A DNA stretch of 64,000 bases from Cardiobacterium valvarum (GTDB taxonomy: Bacteria; Pseudomonadota; Gammaproteobacteria; Cardiobacteriales; Cardiobacteriaceae). The DNA lies in assembly GCF_900460955.1 (NCBI RefSeq), contig NZ_UFUW01000001.1:1080738-1144737 (forward strand). Direction: 5' to 3'. The position numbers and the translations under genes are program-made. Shown piece after piece: positions 34,584-42,912 of the stretch. Below the pieces are notes generated by a model that was not told the DNA's origin, ran no database searches, and saw only the letters and a list, made by a program, of their open reading frames with translations. The stretch's first letter is position 1; each line of letters starts with the position of its first letter.

Positions 34584-35191
34584 CAAACGCCATGCAAATT
34601 ACTTTCGCGGCAACGGAGCGCGAGAAACGGCAGGCGGGGCGACGGCTTTGCCGCTATCGTGAGCCTGCCTTGCGGCGGAGACAGTGGCTTGGTATGGCGG
34701 CATTCACGCTGATGATATTCGCCCTTTTCTATTGGTATGGACAGGCGATGGCTAATGTCGGCAGTACGTTATACGGGAATTGCCATCTATTTGGCGATGA
34801 AGCAGGTTTGGATATTTGTCTTGCGGTCGCCGATGATGCTTATCAAGCCTTGCGGCATTTGCTCTATTTGCTGGGCGCTTTGCTCCTTGCCGTGATATTT
34901 TTTCAGCGCTGGCAATATGGCAATTTTATTCGCAGTATGTTTTATCCATTGGATGGGCGGCAATTCACCATTACCCTGTCCCCGGAAGGTCTGACGCATG
35001 AAGAAGCGGGACGCGCCAGACATTTTTATTCTTGGCCTATGGTTTACCGCATCATTGAAGACAAGGATTTTCTGCTTTTTTATGTGGATCGCAATATCGC
35101 TTATTTCATTCCGCAAGCGGCATTTGCTGCCGCCAATAGGGATAGCCATGCCTTTTTTCTACAAGCCCGGCAATTCAAGGAGAACGCATGA
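34580..35191 (+). CDS. YcxB-like membrane protein, copy 2
   Basis: 203 aa, the same architecture as the gene before: two helices (near 36-56 and 92-110) and FTITLSPEGLTHEE, FYSWPMVYRIIEDKDFLLFY, AYFIPQAAF. The two are divergent paralogues in tandem. Its stop overlaps the purN start (ATGA), so an unknown membrane module is translationally linked to purine synthesis. Confidence 0.72.
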   Translation: MTNAMQITFAATEREKRQAGRRLCRYREPALRRRQWLGMAAFTLMIFALFYWYGQAMANVGSTLYGNCHLFGDEAGLDICLAVADDAYQALRHLLYLLGALLLAVIFFQRWQYGNFIRSMFYPLDGRQFTITLSPEGLTHEEAGRARHFYSWPMVYRIIEDKDFLLFYVDRNIAYFIPQAAFAAANRDSHAFFLQARQFKENA

Positions 35192-35751
35192 AATCCTTTA
35201 CCGTCCTGATTTCCGGCGGCGGCAGCAACCTCAAAGCCCTGCTGGATGCCTGCGCATGCGGCGAGATTCCCGCGCGCGTCAACACCGTCATCGCCGATCG
35301 CGAGTGCAGCGGCAGGCAGCACGCCGAAGCCGCTGCCGTGCCGTTTGTCCTCGTTGACCGCAAACGTGCGGATTTTGCCGCTGCGCTGGCTGCCGCCATG
35401 CCTGCCGCCACGGATCTGGTGGTGCTTGCCGGCTTCCTCAGCATCCTGCCGCCCGCGCTGGTCGCGCATTTTCCGCAGCGCATCATCAACCTGCATCCGT
35501 CGCTGCTGCCGAAATACGGCGGCGCGGGGATGTACGGCCTGCGCGTGCATCAGGCAGTGCTGGACGCGGGCGAGCGGGAAAGCGGCTGCACCGTGCATTA
35601 TGTGGACAGCGGCATTGACAGCGGCGCGGTCATCGCCCAGGCACGGGTGCCGGTGTTGGCGGATGACATGCCGCACACCCTGCAAGCGCGTATTCAGCCG
35701 CAGGAACACCGCTTGCTCACGGAAACCGTCGCCCGCCTGCTGGCGACATAG
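35188..35751 (+). CDS. purN: Phosphoribosylglycinamide formyltransferase
   Basis: Uses 10-formyl-THF to formylate GAR, third step of de novo purine synthesis. 187 aa, somewhat shorter than E. coli PurN (212). Substrate loop GGGSNLKAL at 10-18; catalytic N101, H103 and D140 in NLHPSLLP and VHYVDSG. The C-terminal helix is trimmed. purD follows after 129 bp. Confidence 0.94.
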   Translation: MKSFTVLISGGGSNLKALLDACACGEIPARVNTVIADRECSGRQHAEAAAVPFVLVDRKRADFAAALAAAMPAATDLVVLAGFLSILPPALVAHFPQRIINLHPSLLPKYGGAGMYGLRVHQAVLDAGERESGCTVHYVDSGIDSGAVIAQARVPVLADDMPHTLQARIQPQEHRLLTETVARLLAT

Positions 35752-35880
35752 TCGCCTAAAACAGCCCGTTCGAACCGACTATAATCACGACCTTTCACGG
35801 ATACGGCAAACACGCGCCAAGCGAGAAAACCACGCGCTTTTACCGCCTCCCACACAACCAAGCCATAGAGGAACACCACC

Positions 35881-37134
35881 ATGCTTAATATCCTGATCAT
35901 CGGCGCAGGCGGGCGCGAACACGCGCTGGCCTGGAAATTCGCGCAAGACGCCCGCGTCCGGCAGATTTACGTCGCTCCCGGCAACGCCGGCACCGCCAAT
36001 ATGCAGCGGGTGCGCAATATCCCGCTCACGCGCGTCAGCGACCTCCTGACCTTTGCCAAACAGAACGACATCGGCCTCACCTTCGTCGGCGCAGAAGCGC
36101 TTTTGGTTGAAGGCATCGTTGATACCTTCCAGGCCCAAGGGCTCACCATCTTCGGCCCCGACCAGCAGGCGGCGCAACTCGAAGGCAGCAAGCGCTTCGC
36201 CAAAGACTTCATGCACAAATACGGCGTGAAAACCGCCGCTTATGCCGCCTTCCACGAACTGGATGCGGCACTTGCCCACCTGCACGACTGCCCCTACCCG
36301 ACCGTGGTCAAAGCCAGCGGCCTCGCCGCCGGTAAAGGCGTCGTCATCTGCCAGAATCAGGCCGAGGCCGAAGCCGCCGTGCGCGCCATGATGGAAAAAC
36401 GCCGCTTCGGTGAGGCGGGCGCGGAAATCGTCATCGAAGAATACCTCGACGGCTACGAATGCTCGCTACTCAGCTTCTGCGACAGCCGCAGCATCGTGCC
36501 GCTGGTCAGCGCGCGCGACCACAAAACCATCGGCGAAAACAATACCGGCGAAAACACCGGCGGCATGGGCGTCATCGCGCCGCATCCCCGCTTCGGCGCC
36601 GCCGAAATGGACGCCTTCCGCCGCGACATCCTCGAACCCACCCTGCGCGGCATCCAGGCGGAAGGCATGAACTTCGCCGGCGTCATCTTCTTCGGCCTGA
36701 TGGTGACGGTGCGCGGCGTGTACCTGCTCGAATACAACATGCGCTTCGGCGACCCCGAAACCCAGGCCGTGCTGCCACTACTCGACAGCGAACTGCTTGA
36801 CGCCGTGCAGGCCGCGCTGGAACGTCGCCTTGACGCCAACGTCTTCCGCTGGAAAGACGCGCATGCCTGCTGCGTTGTCGCCGCCTCGAAAGGTTACCCC
36901 GGCGACTACCGCACCGGCCTGCCCATCCACCACCTCGAACAGGCGCGTTTCTACGCGCAAGTCTTCATTGCCGGTGCCAAATACAGCGACGGCCAATATC
37001 TGACCAGTGGCGGCCGCGTACTGAACCTCGTCGGCGTCGCCCAAACCGCTGCCGAAGCGCGGCAAAAAGCCTACGATGCCATTGCCCGCGTACAGTTTGA
37101 CGGCATCACTTGGCGCCGCGACATCGGGGCCTAA
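35881..37134 (+). CDS. purD: Phosphoribosylamine-glycine ligase
   Basis: Second step of purine synthesis, ATP-grasp ligase. 417 aa, within the normal range. N-terminal Rossmann-like start ILIIGAGGREHALAWK, ATP-grasp signature VVKASGLAAGKGVV, AEIVIEEYLDGYECSLL, and the metal/phosphate segment FFGLMVTVRGVYLLEYNMRFGDPETQ. Upstream ATAGTCG / CGACTAT arms (35748-35781) make a small inverted repeat near its promoter. Confidence 0.96.
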   Translation: MLNILIIGAGGREHALAWKFAQDARVRQIYVAPGNAGTANMQRVRNIPLTRVSDLLTFAKQNDIGLTFVGAEALLVEGIVDTFQAQGLTIFGPDQQAAQLEGSKRFAKDFMHKYGVKTAAYAAFHELDAALAHLHDCPYPTVVKASGLAAGKGVVICQNQAEAEAAVRAMMEKRRFGEAGAEIVIEEYLDGYECSLLSFCDSRSIVPLVSARDHKTIGENNTGENTGGMGVIAPHPRFGAAEMDAFRRDILEPTLRGIQAEGMNFAGVIFFGLMVTVRGVYLLEYNMRFGDPETQAVLPLLDSELLDAVQAALERRLDANVFRWKDAHACCVVAASKGYPGDYRTGLPIHHLEQARFYAQVFIAGAKYSDGQYLTSGGRVLNLVGVAQTAAEARQKAYDAIARVQFDGITWRRDIGA

Positions 37135-37149
37135 AGCGAAAGTGCGTGG

Positions 37150-37337
37150 CTATGCCACCTGGCGGCCCGGCAACCATCCCGCTTGGCGGGCCCAGTAACT
37201 ATCCCGCTTGGCGAGTCCAGTAACTATCCCGCTTGACGGGTCCAGTAACCATCCCACTTGGCGGGCCCAGTAGTCATCCCGCTTGGCGAGTCCAGCAACT
37301 ATCCCGCTTGGCGGGCCCAGTAGCCATCCCGCTTGGC
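37150..37337 (+). repeat. Array of about 7-8 repeat units, variant type
   Basis: A subfamily in which the core is CCCGCTTGGCGGG and the linker CCCAGTAACTAT or CCAGTAGTCAT. Units are 24-25 bp. It fills the space between purD and the carbonic anhydrase gene, ending 20 bp before the start codon, so it must form the 5' leader or promoter surroundings of that gene. Confidence 0.88.
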
Positions 37338-37356
37338 TGCCACCACCCAACAGACC

Positions 37357-37992
37357 ATGAAAAAAGCCCACATCGAAGCCCTCCTGGAAAACAACAGCCG
37401 CTGGGCGGAAACCTTTGCCGCCGACAACCCCGGCATCTTCGACGCCCTCGCCGCCCAGCAAAACCCCGCCTACCTGTGGATCGGCTGCTCGGACAGCCGC
37501 ATCCCCGCTAACCAGGTGATGGGGCTCCTGCCGGGCGAAGTCTTCGTGCACAGAAACGTCGGCAACATCGTCCACGCCATGGATCTCAACTGCCACAGCG
37601 TCATCCAGTTTGCCGTGGACGAACTGCAAGTGAGCGACATCATCGTCGGCGGCCACTACGACTGCGGCGCCATCAAAGCCGTCCTCAGCAAAAAAGACTA
37701 CGGCATGATGAACAACTGGTTGAGCAGCATCAAAGACGTCTATAACAACAACCGCGCCAACTTCGCCCTTATCGACGAACAGGCCAAAAAAGACCGCCTG
37801 TGCGAACTGAACGTCATCGAACAAGTCAAAAACGTCTGCAAATCGGACGAAGTGCAACGCGCCTGGGCGCGCGGACAAAACTTGTGCGTGCACGGCCTGA
37901 TCTACAGCGTGCACGACGGCCGCCTGCGCGACCTCAACTGCTCGGTGGACAGCAACGACGCACTGGAAGAAATCTACCGCCTGAAACTGTGA
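37357..37992 (+). CDS. can: Beta-class carbonic anhydrase
   Basis: Interconverts CO2 and bicarbonate, supplying carboxylases. 211 aa from ATG 37357; an upstream in-frame ATG at 37333 lies in the repeat. Zinc ligands C44, H100 and C103, with the D46-R48 dyad in CSDSRIP, match E. coli Can (C42, D44, H98, C101). VHRNVGNIV and GGHYDCGAI are intact. The leader consists of the repeat array, which could affect its expression. Confidence 0.94.
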   Translation: MKKAHIEALLENNSRWAETFAADNPGIFDALAAQQNPAYLWIGCSDSRIPANQVMGLLPGEVFVHRNVGNIVHAMDLNCHSVIQFAVDELQVSDIIVGGHYDCGAIKAVLSKKDYGMMNNWLSSIKDVYNNNRANFALIDEQAKKDRLCELNVIEQVKNVCKSDEVQRAWARGQNLCVHGLIYSVHDGRLRDLNCSVDSNDALEEIYRLKL

Positions 37993-38038
37993 GTGCGGCG
38001 GCGCCGGGCGGTATCGTTGCCGTTCGAGCCGCCTTTTA

Positions 38039-38083
38039 TCGTCGCTTCAAATAGGGCAGAGAAAGGCAGCGAGCCGAAGACAA
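38039..38083 (+). repeat. Partial copy of the MITE-like element
   Basis: GTCGCTTCAAATAGGGC and GCGAGCCGAAGAC match the left 45-50 bp of the element at 53476-53601; the right half is missing. It ends at the 3' end of the LysR gene. Confidence 0.65.
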
Positions 38084-38095
38084 CCCGGTTCAGAA

Positions 38096-39064
38096 CTATG
38101 GGGAATGACCATGACCGTCATCCTCGCCATCCAGCAGCCAATACGCCCTCTCACCAAAGACCTCGCTGAAATAGTCCAGCACGGCGCAGAGATTGCGTGA
38201 CGGCTGACAGGTGCGGGGATAGACGGCGCCAACATAATGTTCATGGGGATCGGTCGCTACCTGCCGGCTACCGCAGGAGAGGGATATCAGTTCGCCACGG
38301 CGGATATATTCACCGAGAAGCCAGTCGGGAAACAGCACCAGTCCGGCACCATCCAGCGCTGCCCGCAGCAGCATTTCCACATTATCGGCGACAATCTTGC
38401 CGCGCAGGGGCGGGCTTGCCCAGTCACGGGCCGAATCCGTGCGGAAAAACCAGCGGTCCAGACCATTTTTTCCCCGATAAAGCAGGCAGTAATGCGCGCC
38501 CAGTTCATCCGGTGTCTGCGGTTTGCCGTGTGCCGCCAGATAGGATGGGGCGGCAGCAAGATAATGATGCTCGCGGGCAAAGGTACGCATCTTCAGCGCG
38601 GAATCGGGGCGGCTGCCAATGCAAAAGGCCAGATCAAGACGGTCGGCCTGAAAATCGGCCTGTTCATCACGTTGCAGCAGCTCTACGTTCAACTGCGGAT
38701 AGCGACGCAGCAGCCCACTCAACCACGGCGCGATATGCCGTTGTCCGAAGACCAGCGGGGCATGAATGCGGATGGTGCCGGATGGCGTTTCGTGCAAATC
38801 GGCCAGCGCCTGCTGCGCCTCCCGCCAGTGTTGCAACATCGCCTCGGCGTACTCGGCAAAACGGTGTCCGGCTTCGGTAGGCAGAACGGCACGGGTGGTG
38901 CGGTAAAAGAGTGGGGTGCGCAGGACGGCTTCCAGTTGGCTGATGCAGCGGGTGATGACCGGCACGGACAGATTGTGTTGCCGCGCCGTGGCGGAAAAAC
39001 TGTGCCAACGATACACATCGAGGAAGAAAGTCAGGGTGCGCAAATCGGGATTCTGCGGTTCCAT
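38096..39064 (-). CDS. LysR family regulator
   Basis: 322 aa. Winged helix at 8-65 (TLTFFLDVYRWHSFSATARQ, SVPVITRCISQLEAVLRTPL), then a periplasmic-binding-like effector domain. It is divergent from padC with 99 bp between starts, the usual arrangement for a LysR protein controlling its neighbour; a phenolic acid such as p-coumarate or ferulate would be a logical inducer. This is inference from position. Confidence 0.85.
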   Translation of the reverse strand: MEPQNPDLRTLTFFLDVYRWHSFSATARQHNLSVPVITRCISQLEAVLRTPLFYRTTRAVLPTEAGHRFAEYAEAMLQHWREAQQALADLHETPSGTIRIHAPLVFGQRHIAPWLSGLLRRYPQLNVELLQRDEQADFQADRLDLAFCIGSRPDSALKMRTFAREHHYLAAAPSYLAAHGKPQTPDELGAHYCLLYRGKNGLDRWFFRTDSARDWASPPLRGKIVADNVEMLLRAALDGAGLVLFPDWLLGEYIRRGELISLSCGSRQVATDPHEHYVGAVYPRTCQPSRNLCAVLDYFSEVFGERAYWLLDGEDDGHGHSP

Positions 39065-39163
39065 TAGGCATCATTTTGTTAAAAGCTATTTAGCGATTAT
39101 CGCATTTTTCCCTAAAAGCAGCGCCGCTATCATGCCCGCATCATCCAAACCAAGGAAAAATCC

Positions 39164-39670
39164 ATGACGACTTTTGATAAACACGATTTGCGCGGCCTGC
39201 TCGGCAAACACCTGGTTTATACCTACGACAACGGCTGGAACTACGAAATCTACGTCAAAAACGCACAGACGCTTGATTACCGCATCCATAGCGGCATCGT
39301 CGGCAACCGCTGGGTCAAAGATCAGCGCGTCTATATCGCCAGGGTGGGCCGCGACAGCTACAAAATCTCCTGGACCGAGCCGACCGGCACGGATGTCAGC
39401 CTCATCGTCAACCTCGGCGACCGCCTTTTCCACGGCACCATTTTCTTTCCGTGCTGGGTAATAAACGACCCGCAGAAAACCGTCTGCTTCCAGAACGAAC
39501 ATATCCCGCAGATGGAAGCATACCGTGCTGCCGGCCCCGCCTACCCGACCGAAGTCATCGACGAATTTGCCACCATTACCTTCGTGCGTGACTGCGGGGA
39601 AAACGACGACAGCATCATCAACTGCGCCGCAAGTGAACTGCCCGCCAACTTCCCCGATAATCTGCGCTGA
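39164..39670 (+). CDS. padC: Phenolic acid decarboxylase
   Basis: 168 aa, the normal length of PadC/FDC-type decarboxylases that convert p-coumaric, caffeic or ferulic acid to the vinylphenol without cofactor. Family text: LRGLLGKHLVYTYDNGWNYE, YRIHSGIVGNRWVKDQ, KISWTEPTGTDVSL and FHGTIFFPCWV. The core Tyr and Glu residues of the barrel are present. It is directly followed by a secreted tannase-family esterase. Confidence 0.93.
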   Translation: MTTFDKHDLRGLLGKHLVYTYDNGWNYEIYVKNAQTLDYRIHSGIVGNRWVKDQRVYIARVGRDSYKISWTEPTGTDVSLIVNLGDRLFHGTIFFPCWVINDPQKTVCFQNEHIPQMEAYRAAGPAYPTEVIDEFATITFVRDCGENDDSIINCAASELPANFPDNLR

Positions 39671-39690
39671 TGCAAACCACAGGAGCCAGC

Positions 39691-41238
39691 ATGAAGAAAA
39701 CCCTTATCACCTTAAGCCTCACCGCCGTCGCGCTCACCGCCCAGGCCGACGAAAAAAACTGCCTCGCCCTGCAACAAACCACGCTGCCTGATACCGTCAT
39801 CAATAGCGTCACCTGGTCAGACGGCGCCATCGCTGGCGATGATATGGCCGCCCTCACCGGCGGCTCTGCCGCTGCGCAAAAAGCGCCGCCGCATTGCGTT
39901 GTCAGCGGAGAAATCGGCGCGCGCACCGGTGCCGACGGCAAGCATTACGGCATCAAATTCCAACTGCGCCTGCCGGAAAACTGGAACCAGCGCTTCCTCT
40001 TCCAGGGTGGCGGTGGCGTGGACGGCTTCGTCGCCCCGGCGGTCGGCAACATCCCCGTGCGCAGTTCCACCGCCACCCCGGCGCTGATGCGCGGCTATGC
40101 CGTGGTCAGCATGGATGGCGGCCATCCTACGCCTACCCCTGATTTCGGCGCTGACCAGCAGGCGCGCCTCGACTTTGCCTATCAGGCGACCGGCAAAGTG
40201 ACCACCGTCGCCAAAGCGCTTATCCGGCAGCACTACCAGCAAGCCCCCAAACACAGCACCTTCATGGGCTGCTCGAATGGCGGACGGGAAGCGCTGATTG
40301 CCGCGCAGCGCTATCCGCTGGAATTTGACGGCGTCATCGCCGCCAACCCCGGCTTCCGTCTCTCGCGTGCTGCCGTCGCCCAACAGTGGGACTACCAGCA
40401 GCTCATGAAAATCGCGCCGGCCAACGACAAAGGCGAAAAAATCCTCGCCAACGCGCTGACCCAAGAAGACCTCGACAAAGTCAGCGCCGCCGTCCTCAAA
40501 CAATGCGACAGCAAAGACGGCCGCGCCGACGGCATCATCAACGCCTGGGAAAACTGCGACTTCCAGCCCGACAGCCTTGACCTGCCCCAAGCCAAAATTG
40601 CCGCGCTCAAAGCCGTGATGGACGGCGCGCGCGACAGCAAGGGCAACCCCATCTACAGCGGCTGGTACTACGACACGGGGCTGAACCAGCCCGACTGGCG
40701 CGCCTGGAAACTGGGCACCTCGCAAACAGGCAAAGCGGATGCGCGCAGCGTCACCCTCGGCGCAGGCTCGCTGCTGTGGTACTTCATGACCCCGGCCGTA
40801 CCCGATTTCAATTTAGAAAAATTCGACTTCGACCGCGACCCGCTAAAAACCTACCAGACCGGCGCGCTCAACGACGCCATCAGCACCGACCTCAGCAGCT
40901 TCAAGGCGGGCGGCGGCAAACTCATCGTCGTTACCGGCGTTTCCGACCCCGTCTTCTCCGCCAAAGACCAGGTCGAGTGGTACAAAGCACTGCAACAGGA
41001 CACTGCCGATGCGGCCAGCTTTAGCCGCCTGTTCATGGTGCCGGGCATGAACCACTGCGGCGGTGGCCAAGCCTATGACGATTTCGACCCGCTCACCGCG
41101 CTGGAAAACTGGCAAGAAAAAGGCGAAGCGCCGAAGCGGTTGCTGGCGCGCGGCAAAGCCTTCCCCAATCAGGAAATGCCGCTCTGCGCCTATCCGCAAG
41201 TGGCGACATATCAAGACGGCGGCTATCGTTGCCAGTAA
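39691..41238 (+). CDS. Secreted tannase/feruloyl esterase
   Basis: 515 aa from ATG 39691 with signal peptide MKKTLITLSLTAVALTAQA. Tannase-family serine hydrolase: nucleophile Ser in FMGCSNGGREAL near residue 190, DGVIAANPGF, the lid domain with Cys pairs (KQCDSKDGRADGIINAWENC, calcium-site-like DGRADGII), late Asp in VTGVSDPVF and His in PGMNHCGGG. It should release hydroxycinnamic or gallic acids from esters in the periplasm or outside; PadC then decarboxylates them. Confidence 0.9.
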   Translation: MKKTLITLSLTAVALTAQADEKNCLALQQTTLPDTVINSVTWSDGAIAGDDMAALTGGSAAAQKAPPHCVVSGEIGARTGADGKHYGIKFQLRLPENWNQRFLFQGGGGVDGFVAPAVGNIPVRSSTATPALMRGYAVVSMDGGHPTPTPDFGADQQARLDFAYQATGKVTTVAKALIRQHYQQAPKHSTFMGCSNGGREALIAAQRYPLEFDGVIAANPGFRLSRAAVAQQWDYQQLMKIAPANDKGEKILANALTQEDLDKVSAAVLKQCDSKDGRADGIINAWENCDFQPDSLDLPQAKIAALKAVMDGARDSKGNPIYSGWYYDTGLNQPDWRAWKLGTSQTGKADARSVTLGAGSLLWYFMTPAVPDFNLEKFDFDRDPLKTYQTGALNDAISTDLSSFKAGGGKLIVVTGVSDPVFSAKDQVEWYKALQQDTADAASFSRLFMVPGMNHCGGGQAYDDFDPLTALENWQEKGEAPKRLLARGKAFPNQEMPLCAYPQVATYQDGGYRCQ

Positions 41239-41252
41239 CCGCCCCGCACCAC

Positions 41253-41279
41253 GAAGCCCCGCCCATGCGGGGCTTTTTG
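41253..41279 (+). terminator. Terminator after the esterase gene
   Basis: AAGCCCCGC / GCGGGGCTTTTT with a short CCAT loop. Confidence 0.85.
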
Positions 41280-41333
41280 CCACCACGCCGCGCACGCGCG
41301 ACAATGATGCGGACACTTTCTCCGGAACCCGCT

Positions 41334-42176
41334 ATGCTCAGTTACCGCCACGCCTACCACGCCGGCAATCACGCCGACCTCCTGAAACACTACCTGCTCA
41401 GTCGCGTGCTTGCCTACTACAACGGCAAACAGAAGCCCTACGACTACATCGATACCCACGCCGGAGCGGGGCAATACGACCTCAGCGGCGATTACGCGCA
41501 GAAAAACCGCGAATACGATAGTGGCTTTACCCGTCTCCTTGCCGCTACCGATCTGCCCGCTGCGCTCGCCGCATGGCGGGATGAACTGCGTGCCCTGCTG
41601 CCGGCGGCGGACACCTATCCCGGCTCCGCCCTGATTGCCGCCAAAACCCTGCCACCGCCCGGCAAATTGCATCTCTACGAATTGCATCCCGCCGATTATC
41701 AGGCCTTGCAGGATAACCTGCGTCCGCTCCGCCTCGGCCGCTGCCTGCACGTCGCACAGAGTGACGGCTTTGCCGGCCTCATTGCCCGCCTGCCGCCGCC
41801 GAGCCGGCGAGCCGTCATCCTTATCGACCCGCCTTACGAACAAAAAAGCGACTACCAAACCGTCCTCGATACCCTCGCCGCCGCGCACAAGCGCTTCGCC
41901 GATGGCTGCTATCTCATCTGGTATCCCTGCATTGCCCGCGCTGAAAGCCGCCGCTTTCCCGCCGCCCTGCGCGCGCGCTTCCCGCACGATTACCTGCGCA
42001 CCGAACTGCATGTCTGCCCCGCCCGTGACGATTACGGTATGCACGGCAGCGGCCTTTTCCTCATCAATCCGCCCTACACCTTGCCGGTGGAACTCGCCAC
42101 CACGCTGCCTGCCCTGCAACGCCTCTGCGCGGCAGACGGCGACGGCAGTATTGTCCTCGAAGCGGATATTCGCTGA
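41334..42176 (+). CDS. rlmJ: 23S rRNA A2030 N6-methyltransferase
   Basis: 280 aa from ATG 41334, which gives the family N-terminus MLSYRHAYHAGNHADLLKH. SAM-binding DTHAGAGQYDL and the N6-adenine motif LIDPPYEQKSDY (DPPY) are intact. Methylates A2030 of 23S rRNA before ribosome assembly. Confidence 0.95.
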   Translation: MLSYRHAYHAGNHADLLKHYLLSRVLAYYNGKQKPYDYIDTHAGAGQYDLSGDYAQKNREYDSGFTRLLAATDLPAALAAWRDELRALLPAADTYPGSALIAAKTLPPPGKLHLYELHPADYQALQDNLRPLRLGRCLHVAQSDGFAGLIARLPPPSRRAVILIDPPYEQKSDYQTVLDTLAAAHKRFADGCYLIWYPCIARAESRRFPAALRARFPHDYLRTELHVCPARDDYGMHGSGLFLINPPYTLPVELATTLPALQRLCAADGDGSIVLEADIR

Positions 42177-42190
42177 GGTTCGGCTGGGAT

Positions 42191-42530
42191 TTCGTACACA
42201 ATGAAAAGCAGGCGACGTCTGCCCGATTGGCTAAATTCGTCCTGCATTTGAGCCTTCCGCCCTTTGAGGCTGGAACCGCTCGCGTAGGGTGTAGTCGTTG
42301 CAAGCGGTGAAGATGTCGGCGGGCGGAGCGCTTGATTAGAATAGTGCCGCGACTTCGGTCGCGATTTTTATTTGATACCAATTCCAGAAAACAATCTGAG
42401 CCTCCCACGCCCGTTTGAGAAGAGCCACGGCCGGGGTTTGTTGTGTAAGCCGCTTCATGCGGCCTGTGAGGAGAACATACAAAGGCAGGGGGGAGGGCAT
42501 TCGCCCGCAGGCACACCACCTTTAGCAAGA
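42191..42530 (-). other. Gap of 398 bp, possible phage Ash/Icd-like relic
   Basis: Between rlmJ and the YkgJ gene no intact gene is seen. A long minus-strand frame reads SPHRPHEAAYTTNPGRG, then NLANRADVACFSLCTKSQ, wording that recalls short phage-associated 'Ash/Icd-like' proteins found repeatedly in proteobacterial genomes. The frame runs on antisense into rlmJ, so it is at best a relic. A copy of the boundary motif (CTTTTCATTGTGTACGAA, minus strand) lies at 42191-42208. Confidence 0.3.
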
Positions 42531-42574
42531 AAAAGACTCTTTGCTACGAGTGCGAGATGGGCAGACACCTATGC

Positions 42575-42862
42575 TCAAGATTGCGGATTACCTTCTTCCT
42601 GAAACTTGCGACACATCGCCAGATTGAGTTCGACAAATTCGTCCCACGCTATTTGGTGGGAAAGATAACGACGGTAATACGCTTCCACGCGGCACACCAG
42701 CGGGCGTTCTTCGTAGATGGTGCACAGGTTGGTTGTTTCATCGAAATGGCGGCAGACACCATCGCCGCGATCAAGGAAGGCGGTTTGCGGGCTCAAGCCG
42801 ACGCGGCGGCAGCATTGGCCGCAGCTATTGCAGGGGAAGGGGGTCAATATGTTGTGGGTCAT
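42575..42862 (-). CDS. YkgJ-type Cys-cluster protein
   Basis: 95 aa zinc/iron-chelating Cys-cluster protein: CNSCGQCCRRVGLS, GVCRHFDETTNLCTIYEERPLVCR. Eight Cys form the cluster. The family is of unknown function. It lies 50 bp downstream of the last gene of the WYL operon on the same strand and may be its final member. Confidence 0.85.
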   Translation of the reverse strand: MTHNILTPFPCNSCGQCCRRVGLSPQTAFLDRGDGVCRHFDETTNLCTIYEERPLVCRVEAYYRRYLSHQIAWDEFVELNLAMCRKFQEEGNPQS

Positions 42863-42912
42863 AGTGGAAAGTTATCTGCCCGCTTGAAGCGGGCAGATAT
42901 AAGGTTTGTAGT

